Source of the DNA: Aminobacter carboxidus
Lineage (GTDB): Bacteria; Pseudomonadota; Alphaproteobacteria; Rhizobiales; Rhizobiaceae
Assembly (NCBI RefSeq): GCF_014863355.1
Contig: NZ_JACZEP010000001.1
Span: forward strand, 1,426,001-1,490,000
Length of the DNA stretch: 64,000 nucleotides
Direction: 5' to 3'
Position numbers and translations under genes: made by a program
Shown here: one piece after another, positions 45,731 to 53,779 of the stretch
Layout: each line of letters starts with the position of its first letter
How positions within the stretch are numbered: the stretch's first letter is position 1
The notes under the pieces: generated by a model
Databases searched by the model: none
The model's input: only the letters and a program-made list of their open reading frames with translations
What the model was told of the DNA's origin: nothing

Positions 45731-46978
45731 ATGACATCAGACCAGCAAGACGAGCGCCCCGGCGTGATGAGCGAGCGGCGGGTCACCATCGTAGGCGCGA
45801 TGCTGGCCGGTCTCGGTCCCGCCTCACTGTCGCTGTTCACGCCGGCCATGCCCGAAATCGTCCATGCCTTCGGCACCACCGAAGAGGCGGTGAAGATGAC
45901 GCTCGGGCTCTATTTCGCCGGCTTCGCCCTGACCCAGCTGGTCTGTGGCCCGCTGTCCGATGGCTATGGCCGCAAGCCGGTGGCACTGGCTTTCCTCGGC
46001 ATTTACCTGCTCGGCAGCCTGGGTGCACTGGTTGCGCCTTCCATCGAAGTGCTGATCCTGTCGCGTCTGCTGCAGGGTGCGGGGGCGGCGGTAGGGTTGT
46101 CACTTTCGCGCGCGATCGTGCGCGACCTGTTTGCCCATGAGCAGTCGGCGCGCATCCTCAACCTGATCACGCTGATCCTGGCGCTCGCCCCGGCCATCGC
46201 ACCGACGGTCGGCGGATTGGTGATGCAGGTCGCCGGCTGGCACGCCATCTTCTCGATCATGTTCGTGATGGGCGTCGCGTCCTTGGTCACTGTCAGGTTC
46301 GCGCTGGTCGAAACCGTGGAACGCGACCCGAACCGGGTGCGGCCGAAATTTGTGATCGAGACCTACGGCAAGCTGCTTAGCAGCGGCTATTTCCTGTTCT
46401 CCAGCCTGGTCATCGCCGGCACGCTGGGCGCCTACTACACGCAGGCAACTGTTTTGCCCTTCATCCTGATGGACCGGTTGGGCCTGACGCCAGCACAGTT
46501 CGGCCTGGCGATGCTGTTCCAGTCTGCCAGCTTCATCTCAGGCGCGCTGGTCATGCGCAGCCTGATGCCACGCTACGGCGCCTATCGTTTGGTGCCAGTC
46601 GGCCTGGCGGTCAGCAGCGGGGGGGCCGCGGCGATGGCGATGTTCCTGGGGCTGTACGAGCCGACCTTCGTGTCCGTCATGCTGCCGATGGCGATGTTTG
46701 TTTTCGGCAATGCCTTTGTCATGCCGGCCATGTCGGTGGCGACAGTCGCTGCCTTTCCCGACAATGCCGGCGCCGCCGCCTCATTGAGCGGGTTCCTGCA
46801 GATGGGCAGCGGCCTTTTGGGCACGGTCGCCGCCGGTATCCTCGGCGACGCAATCCTTGGCATGTCCGTGGTCGTGCCGCTGATGGCCCTGGGCGCGGTG
46901 CTTGCATGGCTGGCCTGGCGCAAGCTGCCGGAGCCTGCCCTGGCGCATGCAGTCGTCGCCAAGGCCGCACCGCGCTGA
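45731..46978 (+). CDS. Bcr/CflA-type MFS multidrug exporter
   Basis: A 415-residue 12-helix major-facilitator drug:H+ antiporter. The motif-A loop is visible (GPLSDGYGRKPV), followed by RLLQGAGAAVGLSLSRAIVRD, the conserved helix-4 motif of the Bcr/CflA group. The opening LAGLGPASLSLFTPAMPEI is also typical of that subfamily. No regulator lies beside it. Substrate unknown. Confidence 0.87.
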   Translation: MTSDQQDERPGVMSERRVTIVGAMLAGLGPASLSLFTPAMPEIVHAFGTTEEAVKMTLGLYFAGFALTQLVCGPLSDGYGRKPVALAFLGIYLLGSLGALVAPSIEVLILSRLLQGAGAAVGLSLSRAIVRDLFAHEQSARILNLITLILALAPAIAPTVGGLVMQVAGWHAIFSIMFVMGVASLVTVRFALVETVERDPNRVRPKFVIETYGKLLSSGYFLFSSLVIAGTLGAYYTQATVLPFILMDRLGLTPAQFGLAMLFQSASFISGALVMRSLMPRYGAYRLVPVGLAVSSGGAAAMAMFLGLYEPTFVSVMLPMAMFVFGNAFVMPAMSVATVAAFPDNAGAAASLSGFLQMGSGLLGTVAAGILGDAILGMSVVVPLMALGAVLAWLAWRKLPEPALAHAVVAKAAPR

Positions 46979-46992
46979 GCCATGCTCCTTTT

Positions 46993-47008
46993 GTTAGCTT
47001 ACGCTAAC
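46993..47008. promoter_or_regulatory. perfect inverted repeat upstream of the ABC binding-protein gene
   Basis: GTTAGC (46993-46998) and GCTAAC (47003-47008) flank four bases. It lies 15 bases after the MFS stop and about 100 before the binding-protein ATG, so it could be a weak terminator or an operator. The run of T before it would serve the minus strand only. Confidence 0.4.
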
Positions 47009-47030
47009 GAATTCGTTTGCTCCGCTCCTC

Positions 47031-47050
47031 CATCGTCCAAGCGGACGATG
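47031..47050. promoter_or_regulatory. 20-bp palindromic operator-like site (copy A, perfect)
   Basis: Perfect arms CATCGTCC and GGACGATG around AAGC, 55 bases before the ATG of the ABC binding protein. Similar sites occur at 54946, 58762, 60090 and 60687, all in regulatory gaps of the catabolic island, which argues for a shared transcription factor. Confidence 0.55.
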
Positions 47051-47105
47051 TTCCGGACACATGGCCGTGACTGTCTGTCTGTCGAAGTAAGCGGAGGAGA
47101 AACGC

Positions 47106-48323
47106 ATGAACTTCCAATGGAATAGTTCCATTACACGTCGCACGGCTATCGGAATGGTTTCGGTGGCAGCCCTGGCCCTGGCATCAGGCGTTTCGCAGGC
47201 ACAGGAAGTCGTCAAGATCGGCGGCATCATGTCGATGACCGGCGGCGGCGCCTCGATCGGCAAAACCGCCGAAGTGGGCTGGAAACTGGCGATCGAGGAC
47301 ATCAATGCCGCCGGCGGCATTCTCGGCAAGAAGGCCGAACTGGTCCTCGGCGACACCATGACCGACCCGACCCATGCGGTGAGCGAGGTACGCCGCCTGA
47401 TCGAGAACGAGAAGGTCCAGGCACTCGTCGGCCCGGCCACCAGCCAAGAAACCATCCCGGTCGTTCCGGTGGCGAGCGAAAAGAAGATCGCCCAGGTCTC
47501 GTCGGCGGCCTCGACCCAGCTGACGCCAGAGGCGGGTCCGTTCCACTTCTCGGGTTCGGTCACCGGCCTGAACCAGATGAAGCCGAACATCGACTTTGCC
47601 ATCGACGTGCTCAAGTTGAAGAAGCTGGCGTTGATTTCGGACAATGGCGGCATGTCCAAGGCGGCCGTGGTCGAGATCGTCGACTACCTCAAGTCGAAGG
47701 GCGTCGAACCGACCGCGGTGCAGGAATTCGCCTTCCGCACCGAGGACATGACCCCGCAGCTGTTCCAGATGCGCAGCTCGGGTGCCGAGGCGATCCTGTT
47801 GATCAACTCGATCGGCGACGACTCGCGCAAGTTGCTCGAAAACCGTGCCGACATCGGCTGGGACGTGCCGGTTCTGGCCAACCAGACGATGACCAACTAC
47901 GCCGTCGGCAACGCTGCCGTGCTCGGCGAGGACGCATTCAAGGACGTCTACAGCGTCCAGTTCGTCGGCATGACCTATTGCCCGAGCGACGCTGTCGGTG
48001 AGAATGCCTTCGCCAAGTTCGTCAAGCGCGCCAAGGAACAGGTCCCCGACGTCGACCGCATGGGCGGCGCCTCGGCCCTGATCCCCTACTACATCCAGCC
48101 GGTCGTGCTGGCGGCCGCGATCAACGGCTCGGGCAAGACCGACGGTGAGTCGATTGCTGCCTGGCTGTTGGCCAATGCTTCCACCGTCCAGATGCTGACG
48201 GGCCCGATCCAGGCCAGCGACAAGAGCCACTTCCTGCCCGCACCTGAGTCGATCAAGGTGGTCAAGAACTCCTACAAGCCACGTGAAGACGGCCTGGTCG
48301 AGCGCGCCGACTGCGGCGCCTGA
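47106..48323 (+). CDS. branched-chain amino-acid-type ABC transporter substrate-binding protein (orphan)
   Basis: A 405-residue periplasmic protein. The signal peptide contains TRRTAIGM, a possible Tat motif, and probably cleaves at SQA before QEVV. The mature protein is a type-I periplasmic binding protein of the LivJ/LivK group: KIGGIMSMTGGGASIG, LAIEDINAAGGILGKKAELVLGDTMTDP and VGPATSQETIPVVPVA. No permease or ATPase genes accompany it. It has a good GGAGGAG site, a perfect palindrome 55 bases upstream and a strong terminator downstream, so it is an independent unit. The ligand may be a substrate or intermediate of the nearby catabolic island, because it shares the operator-like site (inference). 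Confidence 0.88.
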   Translation: MNFQWNSSITRRTAIGMVSVAALALASGVSQAQEVVKIGGIMSMTGGGASIGKTAEVGWKLAIEDINAAGGILGKKAELVLGDTMTDPTHAVSEVRRLIENEKVQALVGPATSQETIPVVPVASEKKIAQVSSAASTQLTPEAGPFHFSGSVTGLNQMKPNIDFAIDVLKLKKLALISDNGGMSKAAVVEIVDYLKSKGVEPTAVQEFAFRTEDMTPQLFQMRSSGAEAILLINSIGDDSRKLLENRADIGWDVPVLANQTMTNYAVGNAAVLGEDAFKDVYSVQFVGMTYCPSDAVGENAFAKFVKRAKEQVPDVDRMGGASALIPYYIQPVVLAAAINGSGKTDGESIAAWLLANASTVQMLTGPIQASDKSHFLPAPESIKVVKNSYKPREDGLVERADCGA

Positions 48324-48348
48324 GGCTTTCAGCCACTCATAAGTATAG

Positions 48349-48372
48349 GGGCCGGGTCGCAAGACCCGGCCC
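48349..48372 (+). terminator. terminator of the ABC binding-protein gene
   Basis: A perfect 10-base-pair GC-rich stem (48349-48358 with 48363-48372) with a GCAA tetraloop, 25 bases after the stop, followed by GTTTCGTTT. Confidence 0.85.
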
Positions 48373-48456
48373 GTTTCGTTTGCACAATGCTCAAGACTTA
48401 TCCACTGCTGACACCGTGTCGAAAATTCTACGCGATGCATTTCGAATTTGACGACG

Positions 48457-48485
48457 TGTCAATTTAATGACATACATGTCGACAT
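48457..48485. promoter_or_regulatory. tandem palindromes upstream of the LuxR-type gene
   Basis: TGTCA (48457-48461) and TGACA (48468-48472) form an inverted repeat around six AT-rich bases, and four bases later comes a second, self-complementary 10-mer, ATGTCGACAT (48476-48485). Both lie in the 406-base gap 48324-48729, which otherwise holds the upstream terminator and a 28-codon ORF. A TTGACG just before (48448-48453) could be a -35 element, which would make this an operator for the regulator downstream. Confidence 0.45.
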
Positions 48486-48514
48486 TATTCATTTCGCATT
48501 CGGGAGGAAGCGCG

Positions 48515-48601
48515 ATGACCGGTTCGAGCATACGCAGCATGACGACTGGATCGTCGTCCGTCCGGCACCTTGCCCGACGAGGATTCCTCCCCCCGTCCTG
48601 A
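48515..48601 (+). CDS. possible 28-residue leader peptide
   Basis: A short frame with a strong GGGAGGA eight bases before its ATG encodes 28 residues rich in Ser, Thr and Arg, ending FLPPS. It lies 128 bases upstream of the LuxR-type gene in the untranslated leader. There is no similarity to any known protein. It may be translated as a leader or be accidental. Confidence 0.25.
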   Translation: MTGSSIRSMTTGSSSVRHLARRGFLPPS

Positions 48602-48729
48602 TCCGCAGACATCCGGAACGACATCCGGCTTTCGCCAAACACAAATCGAACTCACTCCCGGCGTGCCCTTTGCGCCGCCGGGCATTGGTCCCGCACGCCC
48701 CCGTGCGGCGGATATTGGGAGCTCCTGCC

Positions 48730-49797
48730 ATGACCTTTCACGCCAGATCGATCGTCGAATTCGGCCATTTCCTCAACCGTGTCGCAGACAGCCTGATGAA
48801 CGGCAAGCCGTTGCGTACCCCGCTTGAGCTCATTCGCGAGCAGTTCGGCGCCTATGCTGCGGTCCTTGTGATCGAAGACCGCCTGCGCACCGGCGAGACC
48901 TATTATGCCTTCACCGAAATCAACGAGCAGATGATCGATGCCGCAGGCGTCGCCCTCGCCCGCCCGGCGCAGCTCGCCTATCTCTCCGAGCGCTGCCAGC
49001 CAATGTCGGCCACCTATGTCCCCGCTGACGACACCGCCCGCTATACGCTCTGGGTCTTCCGTGATCGCGCCGACGCCAAGTTCGACGACGATGCGGCATC
49101 TGTCTGCGAAATCCTGGTTTCGCAACTGGCGCGCGGCGTCGAAACCTCCTGGCGCATGGGCGCCACCGAAGTCGAACGCCGACTCTATTCCGACGTCATG
49201 GACAAGCTTTATGTCGGCGTCGTCATCCTCGACCATTCCGGCAAGATCGTCCGCGCCTCCGACGCTGCAACGCGCCTGCTCGAAGCCCGCGACGGCCTGC
49301 AGATCCAAGGCAACAAGCTACGCGCCACCTCGGCCAAGGAGGACCGAGACTTCCAGACCGCGGTCAAGGCTGCCATGCAGAGCACGGCCGACGACGAAGG
49401 TACCAAGTCCCGCGGCCTGTCGCTGACCAAGCAGTCGGGTTCGCGCAATCTCGGCGTCATCGTGCGGCCGATCCGCGGCAGCAAGGACAATGCAGCGGCA
49501 GCCAACTCGGCTGTCGCCATCTACATTCGCGACCCGGAGGCCAGCCTGGAGGTCGAGGGCGATCTCGTGCGCCAGTTGTTCGACCTGACGCCTGCCGAAG
49601 CCGCCGTCGCCCGCCGCCTGACGGCTGGACTGTCGCTCGAGGATGCCGCGACCTCGCTCGACATCAGCCGTAACACCGCGCGCGCCCATCTGCGCTCGAT
49701 CTTCTCCAAGAGCGGCATCACGCGCCAGACAGAACTTGTCCGCCTGGTTCTAAACAGTGCTGTCATCCTCGGTCACGGGCCGCGCCAGGCGGCCTGA
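48730..49797 (+). CDS. LuxR-family transcriptional regulator
   Basis: A 355-residue regulator. The last ~65 residues form a LuxR-type helix-turn-helix (LTPAEAAVARRLTAGLSLEDAATSLDISRNTARAHLRSIFSKSGITRQTELVRL). The N-terminal ~200 residues look like a ligand-sensing region followed by a PAS-like segment (LYVGVVILDHSGKIVRASDAATRLLEA). The start at 48730 has GGAG eight bases upstream. The same frame remains open to 48448, but that part covers the palindromes and reads as non-coding. It has its own leader and a terminator shared with the convergent catabolic operon. Target unknown; the island immediately downstream is one candidate. Confidence 0.85.
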   Translation: MTFHARSIVEFGHFLNRVADSLMNGKPLRTPLELIREQFGAYAAVLVIEDRLRTGETYYAFTEINEQMIDAAGVALARPAQLAYLSERCQPMSATYVPADDTARYTLWVFRDRADAKFDDDAASVCEILVSQLARGVETSWRMGATEVERRLYSDVMDKLYVGVVILDHSGKIVRASDAATRLLEARDGLQIQGNKLRATSAKEDRDFQTAVKAAMQSTADDEGTKSRGLSLTKQSGSRNLGVIVRPIRGSKDNAAAANSAVAIYIRDPEASLEVEGDLVRQLFDLTPAEAAVARRLTAGLSLEDAATSLDISRNTARAHLRSIFSKSGITRQTELVRLVLNSAVILGHGPRQAA

Positions 49798-49830
49798 CGG
49801 TCATCCTCCCATCTCCCTGCGACCAAGCTA

Positions 49831-49866
49831 AAGCGCCGTGGATCCACTGTCCCCGGCGCTTCTTTT
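49831..49866 (+). terminator. terminator between the LuxR-type gene and the convergent catabolic operon
   Basis: Arms AAGCGCCG (49831-49838) and CGGCGCTT (49854-49861) followed by C and five T. The 15-base loop is long. It can serve the rightward LuxR-type gene. Confidence 0.65.
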
Positions 49867-49941
49867 TGCGTTCTTTGAGGAAGGGACCCTTTGACAGGAT
49901 CAGGATGGGCACCCAGCTTGCGGCCGGGTGCGCTTGTCTGG

Positions 49942-51084
49942 TTAGAACAGCGAGTTCAGCTGTTCCTTGGAGTAGCCGACACCCTCGCTTGTGCGGCCCT
50001 GCTTGACCTTCACCGCCCAGGCCGGGTCGGCCAGCAATGCGCGGCCGACAGCCAGGATGTCGAATTCGTCGCGCATGAGTGGCTTTTCGATGACGTCGAG
50101 CGGCGCAATCTCGGCGGCGTTGAGACCCGGCCTGTCGAGGCCGACGCCGCCTACAGCGATAACGGGCAGTCCGGTGATCTTCTTCGTCCAGCCGGCAAGT
50201 GTCATGTCGTTTTCAGCGGCAAAGCCAGGCTCCCACATGCGGCGCGTCGAGCAATGCATGATGCTGACGCCGGCGTCGACCAGCGGCTCCAATACATCGG
50301 CAAGTTCCTCGGGCGTTTCGCCGAGAACCGCCTTGTAGTCCTGCTGCTTCCACTGCGAATAGCGAAACGAGATCGGGAAATCAGGGCCAACACGGTTGCG
50401 CATCGCCTCGATGACCTCGACGGCAAATCGCGTGCGCTCGCGACGGTTGCCGCCATAGCGGTCGGTGCGGCGGTTGGATGTCGCCCAGAAGAACTCGTCG
50501 ATCAGATAGCCATGCGCGCCGTGGATCTCGACGCCGTCGAAGCCGAGACGCTGCGCAGCCTCGGCCGCTTCGGCATAGGCCTCGATGACCTCGAAGATCT
50601 CCTTTTCGGTCATCGCCTTGGTGGTTTCAGGATGACCTGTGAAAGCGTTGAGGTTTTCCGACGGGCCGACACCCGGCACGCCCGGCTGCGGCGCCATGTC
50701 CGAATTGCGGAAACTGCCGGTGTGCCAGAGCTGTGGGAAGATCTTGCCGCCAGCGGCATGCACGGCTGTCCGGACCTTGGCCCAGCCAGCCAACGCCGCT
50801 TCGCCGGCGAAATAAGGCACGCCCTCGTAGCTCGGCGCTGTCGGGTGGCCGATATAGGTCGCCTCGGTGATGATCAGGCCGACCTGGTTTAGCGCGCGTC
50901 GCGAATAGTAGGCCTGCACCTTCTCATGCGGCACGCCGTCAGCGCAGAAATAGCGCGACATCGGCGCCATGGCGATACGGTTGGAGAGCTCGAGGCCACC
51001 GACCTTGATCGGCTGGAACAGCTTGTCGGCAATCAGCTCTTCGGCAGTCAGATTTTCAGCGCACACGGTTGCCACGGATCTCAT
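49942..51084 (-). CDS. old-yellow-enzyme family NAD(P)H:flavin oxidoreductase
   Basis: A 380-residue FMN-dependent TIM-barrel ene-reductase. Conserved features: the LFQPIKVGGLELSNRIAMAPMSR opening, QLWHTG, the active-site HGAHGYL (His pair) and the phosphate-binding GRALLADPAW near the end. It would reduce an activated C=C bond, for example in a cyclic enone. The ATG at 51084 with TAAGGG upstream overlaps the preceding gene by 29 bases; an upstream start in the same frame (51207) lies wholly in that gene. It is the last gene of the leftward catabolic operon. Confidence 0.9.
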   Translation of the reverse strand: MRSVATVCAENLTAEELIADKLFQPIKVGGLELSNRIAMAPMSRYFCADGVPHEKVQAYYSRRALNQVGLIITEATYIGHPTAPSYEGVPYFAGEAALAGWAKVRTAVHAAGGKIFPQLWHTGSFRNSDMAPQPGVPGVGPSENLNAFTGHPETTKAMTEKEIFEVIEAYAEAAEAAQRLGFDGVEIHGAHGYLIDEFFWATSNRRTDRYGGNRRERTRFAVEVIEAMRNRVGPDFPISFRYSQWKQQDYKAVLGETPEELADVLEPLVDAGVSIMHCSTRRMWEPGFAAENDMTLAGWTKKITGLPVIAVGGVGLDRPGLNAAEIAPLDVIEKPLMRDEFDILAVGRALLADPAWAVKVKQGRTSEGVGYSKEQLNSLF

Positions 51085-51691
51085 TGCCCTTACGCATGGT
51101 TTCGATGAAGGATTCGAGCGGTGCCGGCTCCGGCAGCGCTTCATCCGGGCCGGATCGGGCCCAAAATTCCTTCCAGGATGGGAACAGTTCGTGGAACGAG
51201 CCCTCATAGGGCTCGCGGCCCGGCCAGCGCATCTTGCGCGAGCCGACGGGCGGCTTGTTGAGATCGGAAGCGTACCAGTAGAGCGGCTGGCGGCGGCGGA
51301 AGAACCAACGGCCGTCGATACGCTCGTAGCGGTCGTAATACATCATCTGCATGATGACCCACTCGGCGCCGCACTCATGCTCGTTCTTCGAGTAGACGAC
51401 GCCGACTGCGTTATCTGCATCGACGAACTCGATGATCGTCGAGCCGACATGGTGCGAGGTGCCGTCGAACTGCTTGCGCATCGTCTCGTCGAGCCAGTCG
51501 CGCAGGGCTGCCCTGCCCGACTTGCCGCCGCCGACCTTGACGTCGGATGCAAACAGCGAAGCCATCGCGTTCATGTCGCGCATGTCGAGCGCCAACGAGT
51601 ATTTCGAGATCAGCTGGCGGATCTCGTCGCGCGACTCAAGCCGGTCCAACCGCGCCAGGATCTGAGCCTGCGCGTCGCTCATCTTATCCAT
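51056..51691 (-). CDS. SnoaL/NTF2-like protein 1 (dehydratase/isomerase fold)
   Basis: A 211-residue cone-shaped alpha+beta-barrel protein of the SnoaL/NTF2 superfamily, which includes steroid isomerases and dehydratases. From the ATG at 51691 (GGAGG five bases upstream; a GTG six bases earlier is also open) it has Tyr31 and Asp36 (KYSLALD) and His80/His81 (TSHHVG). This spacing matches the catalytic Tyr30/Asp35/His83 remembered for bile-acid 7-alpha-dehydratase BaiE. A longer C-terminal extension (about 145-211, PPVGSRKMRWPGREPYEG) is unusual for the family. The specific reaction is not known. Confidence 0.75.
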   Translation of the reverse strand: MDKMSDAQAQILARLDRLESRDEIRQLISKYSLALDMRDMNAMASLFASDVKVGGGKSGRAALRDWLDETMRKQFDGTSHHVGSTIIEFVDADNAVGVVYSKNEHECGAEWVIMQMMYYDRYERIDGRWFFRRRQPLYWYASDLNKPPVGSRKMRWPGREPYEGSFHELFPSWKEFWARSGPDEALPEPAPLESFIETMRKGNEIRGNRVR

Positions 51692-51706
51692 TGTCACCTC
51701 CGATGA

Positions 51707-51727
51707 CTGAAGCGCTGGGCGCTTCAG
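51707..51727 (-). promoter_or_regulatory. intercistronic hairpin between maoC-type and SnoaL-like genes
   Basis: A perfect 9-base-pair stem (51707-51715 with 51719-51727) with a three-base loop spans the end of the MaoC-type gene and the gap before the next gene of the operon. There is no T-run on the transcribed strand, so it may protect mRNA or tune translation rather than terminate. Confidence 0.45.
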
Positions 51728-52182
51728 AAGTAGTACCGGCCGACCATGTCGGCGACGCAGCCGGGCTTGACCGAGCCTTCGACCTCAATGGTCACACGCA
51801 CCGTCGTCTGCACGGCATTGCCAGGCAGGAACTCGGCGTTGACCAGCTCGCCGGTGGCGCGAACCCTGGAATTAACCGGAACAGGCGCGGGAAAGCGCAG
51901 CCGGTCGCAGCCATAGTTGATGCCCATCTTCATGCCTTCGGCCTTGAAAAGGTCGGGCAGGAAGCCGTTGATCAGCGAAAACGTCAGGCAGCCATGCGCT
52001 ACCGTGCCGCCGAACGGACCATCCTTGGCGCGCACGGGATCAACATGGATCCACTGGTGGTCGCCGGTCGCCTCGGCGAACATGTCGATGCGCGCCTGAT
52101 CGATGACGAGCCAGTCGGTCGAACCGAGGCTCAGGCCGATGGCGGCCATCGCCTCGTCGGGCGAGGAAAAGACCAGGCCCAT
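51724..52182 (-). CDS. MaoC-like (R)-specific enoyl-CoA hydratase
   Basis: A 152-residue hot-dog-fold hydratase. The family active-site pattern is present as FAEATGDHQWIHVDPVRAKDGPFGGTVAHGCLTFSL, with the Asp and His of GDHQWIHVD in place. It would hydrate a trans-2-enoyl-CoA thioester. The ATG at 52182 has AGAGG eight bases upstream; a GTG at 52188 that overlaps the SDR stop is the alternative. It is an operon member between an SDR and a SnoaL-like gene. Confidence 0.85.
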   Translation of the reverse strand: MGLVFSSPDEAMAAIGLSLGSTDWLVIDQARIDMFAEATGDHQWIHVDPVRAKDGPFGGTVAHGCLTFSLINGFLPDLFKAEGMKMGINYGCDRLRFPAPVPVNSRVRATGELVNAEFLPGNAVQTTVRVTIEVEGSVKPGCVADMVGRYYF

Positions 52183-52184
52183 CG

Positions 52185-52985
52185 TCACGACCTCTGGCTG
52201 GAGACGGAGACGATCTCGCCGACCATGTAGCCGGCATAGTCACTGGCCAGAAACATCATGACGTTGGCGATTTCCCACACTTCAGCGGCGCGGCCGAAGG
52301 CTTCCTGGCTCGCCAGCGCGTCGAGCTGCTCCTGTGGCGCCGATCGTTTGAGGAAGTCGTGCATGGCAATCGACGGCGACACCGCATTGATACGGATGCC
52401 GTATTCGGCGGCTTCCACCGCAGAGCAGCGCGTGAAGGCCATGACGCCGGCCTTGGCGGCGGCATAATGCGACTGGCCCTTCTGGGCGCGCCACCCCAGC
52501 ACCGAGGCGTTGTTGACGATGGCGCCCTTGCCGCGCGGCTGCATCTTCTTGAGTGCCGCGCGCGTCATGCGCATCGTGCCGGTGAGTGTGACGTCAAGCA
52601 CCAGGTTCCATTCCTGGTCGGTCATCTCGACGACGGGCTTGAGACCGCCGAGACCGGCATTGTTTATCAGCACGTCGATGCCGCCGAGCTTGTCCTCGGC
52701 CGCGTCGACCAGCGCCTGCACCTGCTCCTCGTCGGTGACGTTGCAGAGCTGGCTGTGGATCTCGACCGTCGCCGAGACCTCACGCAGCTTCTCGACGGCC
52801 TCCGCCAGCCGCCGCTCATGGACGTCGGAGATCATGATGGCACGGCAGCCTTCCTCGATCGCCTTGCGGGCGGCAGCAAAGCCGATGCCGACACCGGCGG
52901 CCGCGGTGATCAGCACGGAGCGGCCCTTGAGCAGGCCGTGGCCTTCGACATAGGGCGGAACGGGGAGGATCTTGGTGGCGGTCAT
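52185..52985 (-). CDS. ipdF: SDR dehydrogenase, IpdF-like (steroid C/D-ring degradation)
   Basis: A 266-residue short-chain dehydrogenase. The nucleotide-binding motif is the unusual TAAAGVGIG, followed by NNAGLGG, the catalytic NNASVLGWRAQ...SHYAAAKAG (Tyr-x3-Lys) and the RINAVSPSIA block. The combination GHGLL, ISD-HERRL, NNASVLGWRAQ, QSHYAAAKAGVMA-TRCSA-EAAEYG and AFGRAAE-WE is very close to my memory of M. tuberculosis IpdF (Rv3559c), which oxidises a hydroxy intermediate of HIP-CoA. The neighbours EchA20-like, IpdC-like and FadE30-like proteins support the assignment. Orthology is from memory, not from a search. Confidence 0.8.
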   Translation of the reverse strand: MTATKILPVPPYVEGHGLLKGRSVLITAAAGVGIGFAAARKAIEEGCRAIMISDVHERRLAEAVEKLREVSATVEIHSQLCNVTDEEQVQALVDAAEDKLGGIDVLINNAGLGGLKPVVEMTDQEWNLVLDVTLTGTMRMTRAALKKMQPRGKGAIVNNASVLGWRAQKGQSHYAAAKAGVMAFTRCSAVEAAEYGIRINAVSPSIAMHDFLKRSAPQEQLDALASQEAFGRAAEVWEIANVMMFLASDYAGYMVGEIVSVSSQRS

Positions 52986-53006
52986 CTCGGGGGCGTCCTG
53001 GTCTGG

Positions 53007-53765
53007 TTACTTCTTGAAGTCGGCGTCGCGCTTGCTGACGAAGGCGTCGCGCGCCTCCTGCGATTCCTGGGTCAGGTAGGCCTGGGCCGTAAAACCCTGT
53101 TCCCAGCGGTATTTCTTCTCGAGGTCACCGTCCTCAATGCCGTTCAGCGCTTCCTTGGCGAGGCGGATCATGATCGCGCTCTTGGCGGCAATGGTCCTGG
53201 CGAGCTCGATCGCCGCGTCGCGCAACTCCTCGCGCGGCACGATCTTCTCGACGGCACCGAGCCGGTAGGCTTCGGCGGCGTCGATTGGCTCGCCGGTGAA
53301 ATACATCTGGCGCACCTTCTGCACCGGAAACAGGCGCTGCAGATGCGCGCCGGCACCGAGCGCGCCACGGTCGACTTCTGGCACACCGAAGGTGGCGTCG
53401 GGCGAGCAGATGATGATGTCGGCTGAGCCGCAGATGCCGATGCCACCGCCAAGGATGTAACCGTGAGCCGCGACGATCACCGGCTTCAGGCCACGATGCA
53501 CCGCCCGGAACGTCTCCCAGTTGCCGGCATTCACCTCAGGGATGCGCTCGGGGTGCTTCTGCAGCTCCTTGATGTCGACGCCGGCGCAGAAGCCGCGGCC
53601 CTCGGCGCGGATGACGATCACGCGGACGTCGGCATTGACGTTGAGCGCGTCGATCTTCTGCGACAGCATGCGCCAGCCGATGCTGTCGAGTGCATTGACC
53701 GGTGCGTTTTCGATCACCAGTTCGGCAATGCCGTCTTCGATCCTGGTCCAGAATTGGTCGCTCAT
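53007..53765 (-). CDS. enoyl-CoA hydratase/isomerase family, EchA20-like
   Basis: A 252-residue crotonase-fold enzyme. The oxyanion-hole segments are RGFCAGVDIKEL and HGYILGGGIGI, and FGVPEVDRGALGAGAHLQRL carries the region of the catalytic acid. The C-terminal KEALNGIEDGDLEKKYRWEQGFTAQAYL resembles EchA20, which in mycobacteria hydrolyses a ring of the HIP-derived CoA thioester rather than hydrating an alkene. It has a GGAGA site before the ATG and lies next to the IpdF-like and IpdC-like genes. The family is certain; the EchA20 role is inferred from pattern and context. Confidence 0.85.
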   Translation of the reverse strand: MSDQFWTRIEDGIAELVIENAPVNALDSIGWRMLSQKIDALNVNADVRVIVIRAEGRGFCAGVDIKELQKHPERIPEVNAGNWETFRAVHRGLKPVIVAAHGYILGGGIGICGSADIIICSPDATFGVPEVDRGALGAGAHLQRLFPVQKVRQMYFTGEPIDAAEAYRLGAVEKIVPREELRDAAIELARTIAAKSAIMIRLAKEALNGIEDGDLEKKYRWEQGFTAQAYLTQESQEARDAFVSKRDADFKK

Positions 53766-53779
53766 CGAATTCTCTCCAA

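Noticed and set aside
51056-51691. Ketosteroid isomerase call for the SnoaL-like proteins
   Set aside because: The fold is shared, but the residues seen fit a dehydratase-type triad better than the Tyr/Asp/Asp set of isomerases; neither can be proven from sequence alone.
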